NCBI GenBank assembly: GCA_963804055.1
Contig: CAWDOU010000013.1
Coordinates: forward strand, 682,001 to 746,000
Origin: Bog-473 sp963804055
GTDB taxonomy: Bacteria; Actinomycetota; Acidimicrobiia; Acidimicrobiales; RAAP-2
Direction of reading: 5' to 3'
Length of the DNA: 64,000 bases
Position 1 is the stretch's first letter. Every line of letters begins with the position of its first letter. Position numbers and translations under genes: made by a program. Below the pieces are notes generated by a model, which was not told the origin of the DNA, did not search any database, and saw nothing but the letters and a program-made list of their open reading frames with translations. Shown one piece after another: positions 27,308 through 34,714 of this stretch.

Positions 27308-28543
27308 GTGAGTGACTCGCCCGAGGAGCCGGAGGACGGCCTGCCGGACCCGGGTGAAGGCGGGGGGAACAACCCCGACGAGCCCGACGGACCCCAGCGG
27401 GGCTGGATCGATCCCGACGACCGGCTGTGGCGTCACCCCAGTGAGATCGCCGCTTCGGGTGCCGCCCCGGGCGTCCCGCCCCTGTTCAACCGCCCGCCGC
27501 AGCACAACTCCCGCAGTGTCGTCATGGTGCTGGTGGGCGTGGGCGCCGTCATGGCGGTGGTCGCCTGGGTCATCGTGCTGCTCTCCCCGGCGGCGGAGCA
27601 CCCGCTCGAGTCCGCCACCCAGGACACGGCAGCCAGCGGGCCGCTGACCACACTGGCCGGCGCGCAGAATGCGCTGCCCGAGGTGACCGAAGCCGCCGGG
27701 CACTCCATCGTCGAGCTCCAGGCGACGACCTCCCACGGCACCGTGTTGCTCGTGGGCGTCGCCGTGGCCGAGGGCGGGCTCGTCGCCACCACTGCCGATC
27801 TCCTCGCCGGCCTGCGCCACCTCGACATGGTCGGCCCCGGGGGGACGCTCCAGGCGGCCTCGGTGGTCGCGACGGACAAGGCGTCCGACATCGCGCTGGT
27901 CACCGTGCCCGAGGATCTTCCCGTGGCACCGTTCACCGACGACACCGACCTCGACAGCGGCGCTCCCGACTTCGCCCTCACGTTCGTGTCCGCCGGCGGC
28001 CATGCCGTCGCCCTGCACTGCACGCCGGGGGCGGTGAGCGACGTCGGGACGGCGATCGCCAGCGGGCCCGCCTCGTCCATGCCCTCCATCACCTCCCTTC
28101 CCACGGCCCCGTCGACCGTCGCCTCTGCGCCCATGGCCGGCGAGCCGCTGCTGAACACCGAGGGATCAGTGCTCGGGATCCTCTACGACCCCGACCCCGG
28201 GACGGCCCCCGCCACGTTCCTCCCGAGCGATCTGGTCGTGGGCGTCGCCGACGATCTACGGTCCCAGAACAAGGTCGTGCACGGCTGGCTCGGCGTCCAG
28301 GGCACGGACGCCCCCGACGGGGGGGGCGCCACCGTGGCACAGGTGCAATCGGGCGGACCGGCCGCCGGCCACCTGCAGGTCGGCCAGCTCATCACGGCCG
28401 TGAACTCCACCCCGGTGCGCTCCATGGCCGAGGTGCGGGCCCTCCTCTATGTCCTGCCCCCGGGCGCCGCCGTCACCGTCTCGGTCCGGCAGCCACCCGC
28501 CGGGACGAAGGTCGTCGACATCACGCTCGGCACGTCCTCGTAG
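27308..28543 (+). CDS. HtrA-like membrane protein with degenerate trypsin domain and PDZ domain (pseudoprotease)
   Basis: 411 residues from GTG 27308. An acidic N-terminus and RLWRHPSEI lead into one membrane helix (SVVMVLVGVGAVMAVVAWVIVLL), then a trypsin-like fold, then a C-terminal PDZ domain (GWLGVQGTD ... GGPAAGHLQVGQLITAVNSTPV). The catalytic Asp survives (D194 in SDIALV). The His position reads D164 in GLVATTADL where TNAHV is expected. The Ser position reads A277 in PMAGEPLLN where GNSGGPL is expected. It is therefore unlikely to be a protease and more likely a binding or scaffold protein. Nine bases separate it from the next gene, so an operon is likely. Confidence 0.85.
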   Translation: MSDSPEEPEDGLPDPGEGGGNNPDEPDGPQRGWIDPDDRLWRHPSEIAASGAAPGVPPLFNRPPQHNSRSVVMVLVGVGAVMAVVAWVIVLLSPAAEHPLESATQDTAASGPLTTLAGAQNALPEVTEAAGHSIVELQATTSHGTVLLVGVAVAEGGLVATTADLLAGLRHLDMVGPGGTLQAASVVATDKASDIALVTVPEDLPVAPFTDDTDLDSGAPDFALTFVSAGGHAVALHCTPGAVSDVGTAIASGPASSMPSITSLPTAPSTVASAPMAGEPLLNTEGSVLGILYDPDPGTAPATFLPSDLVVGVADDLRSQNKVVHGWLGVQGTDAPDGGGATVAQVQSGGPAAGHLQVGQLITAVNSTPVRSMAEVRALLYVLPPGAAVTVSVRQPPAGTKVVDITLGTSS

Positions 28544-28552
28544 CATGCGAGG

Positions 28553-29758
28553 GTGAGCATGTTCGGTTCCAGCGACCCCGACAATCCGATGGGGGGCCTC
28601 CTCGGCGACCTCATGAAGGTGATCGGCTCGGGGCCCGGATCGGGCGACAGCTGGTTCGAGGCCGCCCGCACGCTGGCTTTCGGCGTGGCCACGGACGGCG
28701 GCGAGGACGAGAACCCCGACCCCCTGGTGCGCATCGCCTTCGAGGAGCTCGCCCGCGTCGCCGAAATGCACGTGGTCGAGGCCACGGGGATCGGGCCGGC
28801 CACCGCCGTCGGGGGCGTCTCCTTCGAGACCGTCGGACCGGGGCAGTGGAGCTTCCGCGTCCTTGAGGCCTACCGGCCCGTGCTCAAGTCCATGGTCGAG
28901 GCGCAGCAGCAGGGCGCGTCGGCCATGCCCACCGCACTCGATCTGAGCGAGCTCGACCCCGACGCCTCGGGAGGCCTGAGCGGCCTGCTGGGGCAGTTCG
29001 CGGTCACGCTCGGCCCGGTCTTCTTGGGCATGCAGTTCGGCTCCGCCGCCGGTCACCTGGCCCGGCGCGCCTTCGGGCAGTACGCGCTGCCGCTGCCGTG
29101 GCCCGAGTCGTCGACGCTGCTGCTGGTGCCGGGCAACGTCGCCCGCTTCGCCGAGGACTGGACGCTGCCGCTGCAGGAGGTCCAGCTCTGGGTCTGCCTG
29201 CGCGAGCTCACCATGCACGCCGTGCTGACCCGGCCCGGCGTGCGCGCCTCGCTCATGACCCTGCTCGGCGACGCGTCGGCCCATGCGGCGGCGGCGCAGC
29301 GCAACATCGTGGAGCGCCTGGGCGACGGCCTGGGCGACCAGGCCTCCATCGAGGAGGCCCTGGGCGATCCCGAAGCCCTGCTGTCGGACCTCATCAGCCC
29401 CGAGCAGCGCAACATCTCGTCAGCGCTGACGGCACAGACCACGGCCATCGGCGCCTACGTGGACCACATCACCGCCGGCATCGCGGAGCGACTGACCTCG
29501 TCGCCCTCTGCGCTGCGCGAGGCCTGGTACCGCTACCGGATCGAGGAGGGCAAGGGCGAGCAGGCCTTCGCCGGGCTCTTCGGGTTGAACGTGGGCCAGG
29601 AGGAGGTCGACCGCGGACGCGCCTTCATCACCGGCGTCCTGGAACGGGCCGACGAGAGCGCGTTGACCCGCCTGTGGTCCGACGAGCTCGACCTGCCCAC
29701 CCCCGCCGAGGTGGACGCGCCCGGGTTGTGGCTCGCCCGCATCGGGCTCCTGGACTGA
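28553..29758 (+). CDS. DUF2342 family (zinc-metalloprotease-like) protein without the HExxH motif
   Basis: 401 residues from GTG 28553. It matches the actinobacterial DUF2342 / F420-biosynthesis-associated family: ARVAEMHVVEATGI near residue 70, MQFGSAAGHLARRAFGQYALPLPW, VPGNVARFAEDW, and the C-terminal RYRIEEGKGEQAFAGLFGL. The site where family members carry a His-Glu-x-x-His zinc motif reads RELTMHAV from R217, so the first His is lost and the second is displaced. Catalysis is doubtful. A homologue (Rv3195) is part of the mycobacterial UPF0182/PDZ neighbourhood, as here. Confidence 0.82.
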   Translation: MSMFGSSDPDNPMGGLLGDLMKVIGSGPGSGDSWFEAARTLAFGVATDGGEDENPDPLVRIAFEELARVAEMHVVEATGIGPATAVGGVSFETVGPGQWSFRVLEAYRPVLKSMVEAQQQGASAMPTALDLSELDPDASGGLSGLLGQFAVTLGPVFLGMQFGSAAGHLARRAFGQYALPLPWPESSTLLLVPGNVARFAEDWTLPLQEVQLWVCLRELTMHAVLTRPGVRASLMTLLGDASAHAAAAQRNIVERLGDGLGDQASIEEALGDPEALLSDLISPEQRNISSALTAQTTAIGAYVDHITAGIAERLTSSPSALREAWYRYRIEEGKGEQAFAGLFGLNVGQEEVDRGRAFITGVLERADESALTRLWSDELDLPTPAEVDAPGLWLARIGLLD

Positions 29759-29842
29759 GCGCGTCCCGGCGCTTCCTGCCGGCACCATCGCCGGTGGAAC
29801 CGCCGTTCGCCAAGCGACGCGCCCGGCCCTCCGTGTGACGCG

Positions 29843-30229
29843 TCAGCCCACGGGAGTGGGCACGCGGTGGAGGCCGCGTCGGCGCACGGGCGCACGGCGT
29901 CCCGTCGCCGGGGTGGCGCCGCAGCTCTCGAGCTCAATCCGGGTGAAGGCTGTCGTGACGCGCCCGCCGAGCAGCAGCGTCTCGATGGTGCCGTCCCACG
30001 ACGGCGCAATGGCGTAGACGTACTCTGCCATCGCCTCGTCCTGGCGGACCGTGGCGAGAAGATCCACGAGGTCGAGCAGGTGCTCCTCCCGGGCCCGCTC
30101 GTTCAGGACCGTGTCGAGCGCCGGCATCAGCGTGCGCACCAGCGCCGCCTCGTCGTCGCTCAGACGGCCGACCCGCTCCGTCACATCCCGCATGACCGCT
30201 GTCTCGTCCATCGCGTAGGTGTCTCCCAC
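29843..30229 (-). CDS. Hypothetical helical protein (128 aa)
   Basis: GTG 30229 is preceded by GGGGGAGGCAACG, a perfect ribosome-binding site five bases away, which decides the start over ATG 30211. The product is helical (MRDVTERVGRLSDDEAALVRTLMPALDTVLNERAREEHLLDLVDLLATVRQDEAMAEYVY) with a basic, Arg-rich C-terminus. I do not recognise a family. Upstream on the same strand, 176 bases away, is another small acidic protein gene. Confidence 0.6.
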   Translation of the reverse strand: MGDTYAMDETAVMRDVTERVGRLSDDEAALVRTLMPALDTVLNERAREEHLLDLVDLLATVRQDEAMAEYVYAIAPSWDGTIETLLLGGRVTTAFTRIELESCGATPATGRRAPVRRRGLHRVPTPVG

Positions 30230-30405
30230 CGTTGCCTCCCCCTCGGGCGGACTCTCTGTCCGCAACGTTTCAACAACAACGGCGAGATCGTTGCAGTGCC
30301 AAGGTGTGGCGGGGTGGCTCCTGGGGAGCAATCCGGGTGCAGGCTCGGCCAGGACCCCTCGGCCCACAGCAACGCTCCTGCCTGGCGCTTCGCAGCGCCC
30401 GGGGC

Positions 30406-30699
30406 TCAGGCTTCGGCTTCCTCGCCCCAGTCGAGCACCCATTCGAGCGCCAGCTGCTCGCGCTCGGCGTCGCGCACGACCCGCTCGCTGTTGCGCCGGA
30501 ACTGTGGATCGTGCGGCGGGAGCAGCACGAGCCGGGCCAGGACGCGCTCACGGAACTGCTCGATCACCTCGGGAGGCCCGAAGTCGGACTGCACCTCCCA
30601 GTGAGGCGCGACGGGGCCCAGGTAGACGACGCGCGCGTGCCCGATCGGCTCGACCGGCTCACCTTCTTCGACGACTTCTTCCTCGGTGTCCGGGGACAT
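30406..30699 (-). CDS. Hypothetical acidic protein (97 aa)
   Basis: ATG 30699 follows AGGAGGTGCC. The N-terminus is strongly acidic (MSPDTEEEVVEEGEPVEP), then a compact segment (RVVYLGPVAPHWEVQSDFGPPEVIEQFRERVLARLVLLPPHDPQFRRNSERV). It ends in an acidic helix. No known domain is recognised. It could be a small adaptor. It lies divergent from the WhiB gene at 30870. Confidence 0.62.
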   Translation of the reverse strand: MSPDTEEEVVEEGEPVEPIGHARVVYLGPVAPHWEVQSDFGPPEVIEQFRERVLARLVLLPPHDPQFRRNSERVVRDAEREQLALEWVLDWGEEAEA

Positions 30700-30792
30700 G
30701 GCACCTCCTGGCATTGGCGATCCGGGCCAGCGTAGCCCCGGGCGAGAGAGTGGCATTCTCCCTGGTAGAACCCGAATCGGCCTCTGGATTCT

Positions 30793-30845
30793 TAGGAACT
30801 TCCTATCCCAATAACCTGGCTCTGAACTGGGTGCTCCCGTAAAAT
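30793..30845 (+). promoter_or_regulatory. whiB promoter region: TAGGAA-C-TTCCTA palindrome and TAAAAT -10
   Basis: A perfect 13-base palindrome TAGGAACTTCCTA lies at 30793-30805. TAAAAT at 30840-30845 is a near-consensus -10. The AAGGGAG ribosome-binding site follows before ATG 30870. The -35 is weak, which fits an activated promoter. The palindrome lies just upstream of the -35 position, so an activator or repressor site is plausible. Confidence 0.5.
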
Positions 30846-30869
30846 GATGCGTGAAAAGGGAGCCGAACA

Positions 30870-31115
30870 ATGAATACCGATTGGATGGCCGGGGGGAAGT
30901 GCAAAGAAGTTGCACCCGATGTCTTCTTCCCCAATGACGGCATGGGCGTGCTGGTTGCCCAACGCATCTGCGCCGAGTGCCCCGTCTCCGAGGCCTGCCT
31001 GGAGTACGCCCTCGAGCACCACATCGACCACGGGGTCTGGGGCGGTGCCTCCGAGCGCGAGCGCCGTCGGATCTTGCGCCGTCGCCGCCTCTCACCCGCC
31101 GTCGTCGCCAACTAG
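30870..31115 (+). CDS. WhiB-family iron-sulfur transcriptional regulator
   Basis: 81 residues. The four cluster-binding cysteines are C11, C34, C37 and C43 (CAECPVSEAC), followed by the GVWGG turn and a basic C-terminus (SERERRRILRRRR) that contacts DNA. WhiB proteins bind a [4Fe-4S] cluster and act with the principal sigma factor. ATG 30870 follows AAAAGGGAGCCGAACA. It has its own promoter. A second WhiB gene lies 1 kb downstream on the other strand. Confidence 0.93.
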   Translation: MNTDWMAGGKCKEVAPDVFFPNDGMGVLVAQRICAECPVSEACLEYALEHHIDHGVWGGASERERRRILRRRRLSPAVVAN

Positions 31116-31124
31116 CGCCTGAGC

Positions 31125-31157
31125 CAGCTCCGCCGGCCGGCGCCGCCGGCGGAGCTG
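31125..31157 (+). terminator. Strong GC hairpin after whiB
   Basis: Perfect 13-base arms (CAGCTCCGCCGGC and its complement) enclose a 7-base loop, beginning ten bases after the whiB stop. There is no U-tract, as is common in actinobacterial terminators. Confidence 0.7.
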
Positions 31158-31216
31158 CGCCAGGCACAGTCCCGGGAACACCCGCAAGCCGCCTGACGGC
31201 GTGCCACGCTGGCGCC

Positions 31217-32071
31217 GTGCTCCTCGAGTGCGTGATCAACGTCAGCGAGGGCCGCGACACGGCCGTCCTCGACGAACTGGCCGCCGCGGCGGGGAGCGCC
31301 CTTCTCCATCGGCACCGCGACCCGGACCACAACCGGACCGTCTTCACGCTGGCCGGCACCGTCGACCTGGTGGCCGACGCCTCGCGGGCCCTGGCCAGCG
31401 CCACCCTCTCCCGCCTCGACCTCCGCCGGCACACCGGCGTCCACCCCCGCCTCGGCGTGCTCGATGTCGTGCCGTTCGTGCCCTACGAGCGCGGCCACCC
31501 CGGGCCCGAGGACCTCACCATCGCCCTCGTCCAACGAGACGCCTTCGCCCGGTGGTTGGGCACCGAGATGGGGGTGCCGAGCTTCCTCTACGGGCCCCTT
31601 CCCGGCGGCCGGACGCGGACCCTGCCCGACATCCGCCGGCTCGCCTTCGGCGCGGGACCGGACGGACTGTCGCCCGACACCGGCCCCCGCCGGCCCGACC
31701 CGCGGACCGGGGCCAGCGCCGTGGGCGCGCGCCGGGTCCTGGTGGCCTACAACGTCTGGGTCTCCTCGGTCGAGGTGGCCCAGAAGGTGGCGCCGCTGGT
31801 GCGGGGCCCCGAGGTGCGGGCGCTCGGCCTGGCCGTGGGCGCCCGGGCCCAGGTGTCGTGCAACCTCATCGACCCGGGCCGCTACGGGCCGCTGCGTCTC
31901 TACGACGCGGTGGCCGCCCTCGTGCGGGCGCGCGGCGGTGAGGTGGAAGGCGGCGAGCTGGTGGGGCTCATCCCCGAGGCGGTGCTGGCCACCGTGCCCT
32001 CCGACAGGCGTGCGGAGCTCGGCCTGTCGGAGGAGGCGACGGTGGAGTCCCGGCTCCCTGCAGATCGGTGA
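31217..32071 (+). CDS. Glutamate formimidoyltransferase (FTCD N-terminal domain family)
   Basis: 284 residues from GTG 31217. Seen: LLECVINVSEGRD at the N-terminus, DPDHNRTVFTLAG (conserved His in D-x-DHNR), RHTGVHPRLGVLDVVPFVPY, VPSFLYGP, and ARAQVSCNLIDP. The enzyme moves the formimino group from formiminoglutamate to tetrahydrofolate in histidine degradation. The fused cyclodeaminase domain of vertebrate FTCD is absent. No hut genes are nearby, so the folate role may be broader. It lies between two WhiB genes and converges on the second with a 22-base gap. Confidence 0.87.
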   Translation: MLLECVINVSEGRDTAVLDELAAAAGSALLHRHRDPDHNRTVFTLAGTVDLVADASRALASATLSRLDLRRHTGVHPRLGVLDVVPFVPYERGHPGPEDLTIALVQRDAFARWLGTEMGVPSFLYGPLPGGRTRTLPDIRRLAFGAGPDGLSPDTGPRRPDPRTGASAVGARRVLVAYNVWVSSVEVAQKVAPLVRGPEVRALGLAVGARAQVSCNLIDPGRYGPLRLYDAVAALVRARGGEVEGGELVGLIPEAVLATVPSDRRAELGLSEEATVESRLPADR

Positions 32072-32093
32072 GGCGGTAGGGCGGAGGCCGCGC

Positions 32094-32381
32094 CTACGAG
32101 GCGCTGGCCACGTCGCGGCGCGCCAGGGCGCGGGCCCGGCGCAGACGGCGACGCTCCCGCTCGCTCATGCCGCCCCAGATGCCGAACTTCTCGCCATTGG
32201 CCAAGGCGTACTCGAGGCAGTCCTCGCGCACGACGCACCCCCGGCAGACCTCCTTGGCCTCGCGCGTGGACGCGCCGCGCTCCGGGAAGAACAGATCGGG
32301 GTCGACCCCCATGCAGTTGGCCTGCAACTGCCAGCTTCGTTCCTGGCGACCGTAGAGCGTGGTGACTATGTCAACTGGCAC
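32094..32381 (-). CDS. WhiB-family iron-sulfur transcriptional regulator
   Basis: 95 residues. The cluster cysteines are C23, C46, C49 and C55 (CRGCVVREDC), then GIWGG and a basic tail (SERERRRLRRARALARRD). DPDLFFPERG is the conserved segment between the first and second Cys seen in WhiB1/WhiB2-type proteins. The start ATG 32381 is not preceded by a good ribosome-binding site (GGGGGGCGAACCC...). Direct repeats lie in its upstream region. Confidence 0.93.
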   Translation of the reverse strand: MPVDIVTTLYGRQERSWQLQANCMGVDPDLFFPERGASTREAKEVCRGCVVREDCLEYALANGEKFGIWGGMSERERRRLRRARALARRDVASAS

Positions 32382-32689
32382 TTGGGTTCGCCCCCCTTCT
32401 CGCCTCAGGTGGCATTGGTGTAGTTACAGCGGTGTAGTCATGTCATCTTTCACTACGTCCAGGTCAGGCGCAAGGGGAGAATGCACATTCCAGGCACGAA
32501 ATGAGCGCCATTGGCGCGATGCGCGCGCGCTCGGCGCGGGGAAACCCCCAGGTGGATGGCAGTTTCTGCCCTGCCCGACGCGCGGGCCCGCGGTGCCCCG
32601 ATCAATTTCGTCAAAAGAGGCCCGGAAGGCCCGATTTGGACCCCGACGCCAGAAAAATCCGAGGTCAGGCGGCTGTCACTTGTGCCTGG
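32382..32689. promoter_or_regulatory. Upstream region of second whiB with paired GGTGTAGT repeats
   Basis: 308 bases without a gene, between whiB (start 32381) and the VWA-gene stop (32690). Two direct copies of GGTGTAGT (ACTACACC on the whiB strand) lie at 32417-32424 and 32431-32438, a 14-base period, about 40-60 bases before the whiB start. They could be a tandem activator site. Nothing else is recognised in the rest. Confidence 0.4.
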
Positions 32690-34696
32690 TCAGCCGGCAG
32701 GACGGAGCACGCGGCGGTGCTGGAGGAAGTCGACGAGGACGTAACCGCCGAGAGCGTCGGGCGTCGTGTAGAAGGTGCGGCCGCCGTTGACCCGGGCGAT
32801 CTGCTCCACGAAGGGGTAGTGGGTGCGCTGGAGGTCCAGGGCGAACGTGTTGATGACGATGCCGGCCCGGGTGCAGCGGATGACCTCGGCCATGGTGCGG
32901 CGCAGCGTCTCGGGGATCGGCGGGTAGTTGAACCAGACCTCGCCGGCGTCGTCGATGTGTGCCGTGGGCTCGCCGTCGGTCACCACGATGATCTGCTTGG
33001 TCCCGTGCTCGTGGGCCAACATGCGCCGGGCCAGTGCGAGCGCGTGCTGCAGGTTCGTGCCGTAGACGTAGTCCCACATCGCCGTGGGCACCTCGTCGGG
33101 CCGTATCTCGCGGGCGATCTCGGAGAAGCCGACGATGCCGAGATAGTCGCGGGGGAACTTCGACGAGATGAGCGTCTGCAGCGCCATCGCCATGCGCTTG
33201 GCCGGGACGAAATTGTCCCGCATGGGCATCGACATGGAGAGGTCGACAGCCAGCACGGTGGCGGAGCGGCTGAGCGCCTCGACCTCGACCACCTCGAAGT
33301 CGTCGGGCGTGAGGCGTACCGGCACGCCCGAGCCGCCCCGGCGCACAGCGTTGTGCACGGTGGTGGAGAGGTGCAGGTTCAGCGGGTCGCCGTACTCGTA
33401 GGCCTTCGTCGTCTCCTCGCGGTCGTGCCCGGTCCCGGTGCGCAGAGCGGAATGGTCGCCGATGCGGTCCTTGTTGATCTGGCCGAACAGGTCGGCCAGC
33501 GCCTTCTGGCCCAGGCGGCGCACGCCCTGGGGCGTCAGCTCGATGCGCCCGCCGTGCTGCTCAATGAGCCCGGCGTCGGACAGAGACTTGGTCAGGTTGG
33601 CCAGGCGGTCGAGCGCCCGCGCTGCGTCCTCGCCCATGTGCTGGCGTACCTGGTCCAGGTCGATCTCGCCCAGCGCCGCCGGGGTGGAGGCGGACTGGAG
33701 CACCTCCTCCATGCGGTCCAGCTGGCCCAGTTGGGTGGCCAGGTCGGTGGCCTGGTTGAGGCCCATCGGGCCCTCGCCGCTGAACTCGTAGGACTTCTGC
33801 CAGCCGGCGTCGGGCACGGCGCGCTGGAGGTTCTGCGCCAGGCGCTCGACCTGCCAGCGCAGGTCCATGTCCTCGAGCACCGAGTCCATCAGGTTGCGCA
33901 GCTGCGCCTGCTGCTCGGGGCTCATGGAGTTCCACACCGCCTGGGCCGCCGCCATGCGCTCGGCCAGCTGCTCCAGCAGCTCGTCGAGGTTCTGCGGGTT
34001 GCCGGGGAACATGTCGCCGAACTGCGCCATGAACTCCTCGAAGGTCGGGTCGAGGTCGTCGCCGCGCTCGCGCTGCTCCAGCATGGTGTTCAGCGCGTCG
34101 TAGGCGTCGCGCATGCGCTGCATCTGCTCGGAGTCCATGTTGGACAGCGCGTCGGAGGCCCCCTCGAAGAACGTGTCCGCCATTTCGCGGCGGAGCTCCT
34201 CGACGAGCTCCTCGAAGCGCTCGCGCGCCTCGGAGGAGACGAAGTCGTAGTGCTGCAGGCTGCTGACGCGCCCGGCAGGGTCGTCGGGCTGGAGGTCCAG
34301 CGCCATGCGCCGCTCGGTGGCGACGTCGTCGGTCACCTCGGCCCGGCGCTGGTCGTCCGAGGCGTGCGCCTCCTCGACCAGTTCGTCGATGGCGGCGCGC
34401 TCGTCCTGCTCTATCTCGTCGAGCTGGCGGGTGAGCTCGGCCATGCGGCCGTCGGGGTCGCCCTCAGCCAGCATCTCGGCGCGCCGGCGCCGCAACTGGT
34501 CGAGCATGTCGCGCAGCCCCGGCACCTGCTCGCCGTCGGCGTTGCGGAAGCCGCTGCGGAGGAGCCGCCGCAGCGCGTCGTCGAGGTCACCGCCTGCGAG
34601 GAGGTCGTCGGTGAGGCCGGCCAGCAGGTCGTCGGGGTCGAGGTCGGCGAACTCCTGGGTGCCGTCCCATTCCGAGTAGTCGTAGCGGGCGCTCAT
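32690..34696 (-). CDS. VWA-domain protein partnered with a MoxR/Mg-chelatase-type ATPase
   Basis: 668 residues. The first 450 are mostly charged helices and coiled coil (LEEQ/RDE-rich, e.g. ARERFEELVEELRREMADTF). The C-terminal 200 form a von Willebrand A domain with an intact metal site: DLSMSM (DxSxS) and VVTDGEPTAH. The partner ATPase gene ends 18 bases upstream. Such MoxR-VWA (CoxE/ChlD-like) pairs remodel protein complexes or insert metals. The target is unknown and no cofactor enzyme lies adjacent. Confidence 0.87.
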   Translation of the reverse strand: MSARYDYSEWDGTQEFADLDPDDLLAGLTDDLLAGGDLDDALRRLLRSGFRNADGEQVPGLRDMLDQLRRRRAEMLAEGDPDGRMAELTRQLDEIEQDERAAIDELVEEAHASDDQRRAEVTDDVATERRMALDLQPDDPAGRVSSLQHYDFVSSEARERFEELVEELRREMADTFFEGASDALSNMDSEQMQRMRDAYDALNTMLEQRERGDDLDPTFEEFMAQFGDMFPGNPQNLDELLEQLAERMAAAQAVWNSMSPEQQAQLRNLMDSVLEDMDLRWQVERLAQNLQRAVPDAGWQKSYEFSGEGPMGLNQATDLATQLGQLDRMEEVLQSASTPAALGEIDLDQVRQHMGEDAARALDRLANLTKSLSDAGLIEQHGGRIELTPQGVRRLGQKALADLFGQINKDRIGDHSALRTGTGHDREETTKAYEYGDPLNLHLSTTVHNAVRRGGSGVPVRLTPDDFEVVEVEALSRSATVLAVDLSMSMPMRDNFVPAKRMAMALQTLISSKFPRDYLGIVGFSEIAREIRPDEVPTAMWDYVYGTNLQHALALARRMLAHEHGTKQIIVVTDGEPTAHIDDAGEVWFNYPPIPETLRRTMAEVIRCTRAGIVINTFALDLQRTHYPFVEQIARVNGGRTFYTTPDALGGYVLVDFLQHRRVLRPAG

Positions 34697-34714
34697 GGAC
34701 GTGTCGTGCGTCCG

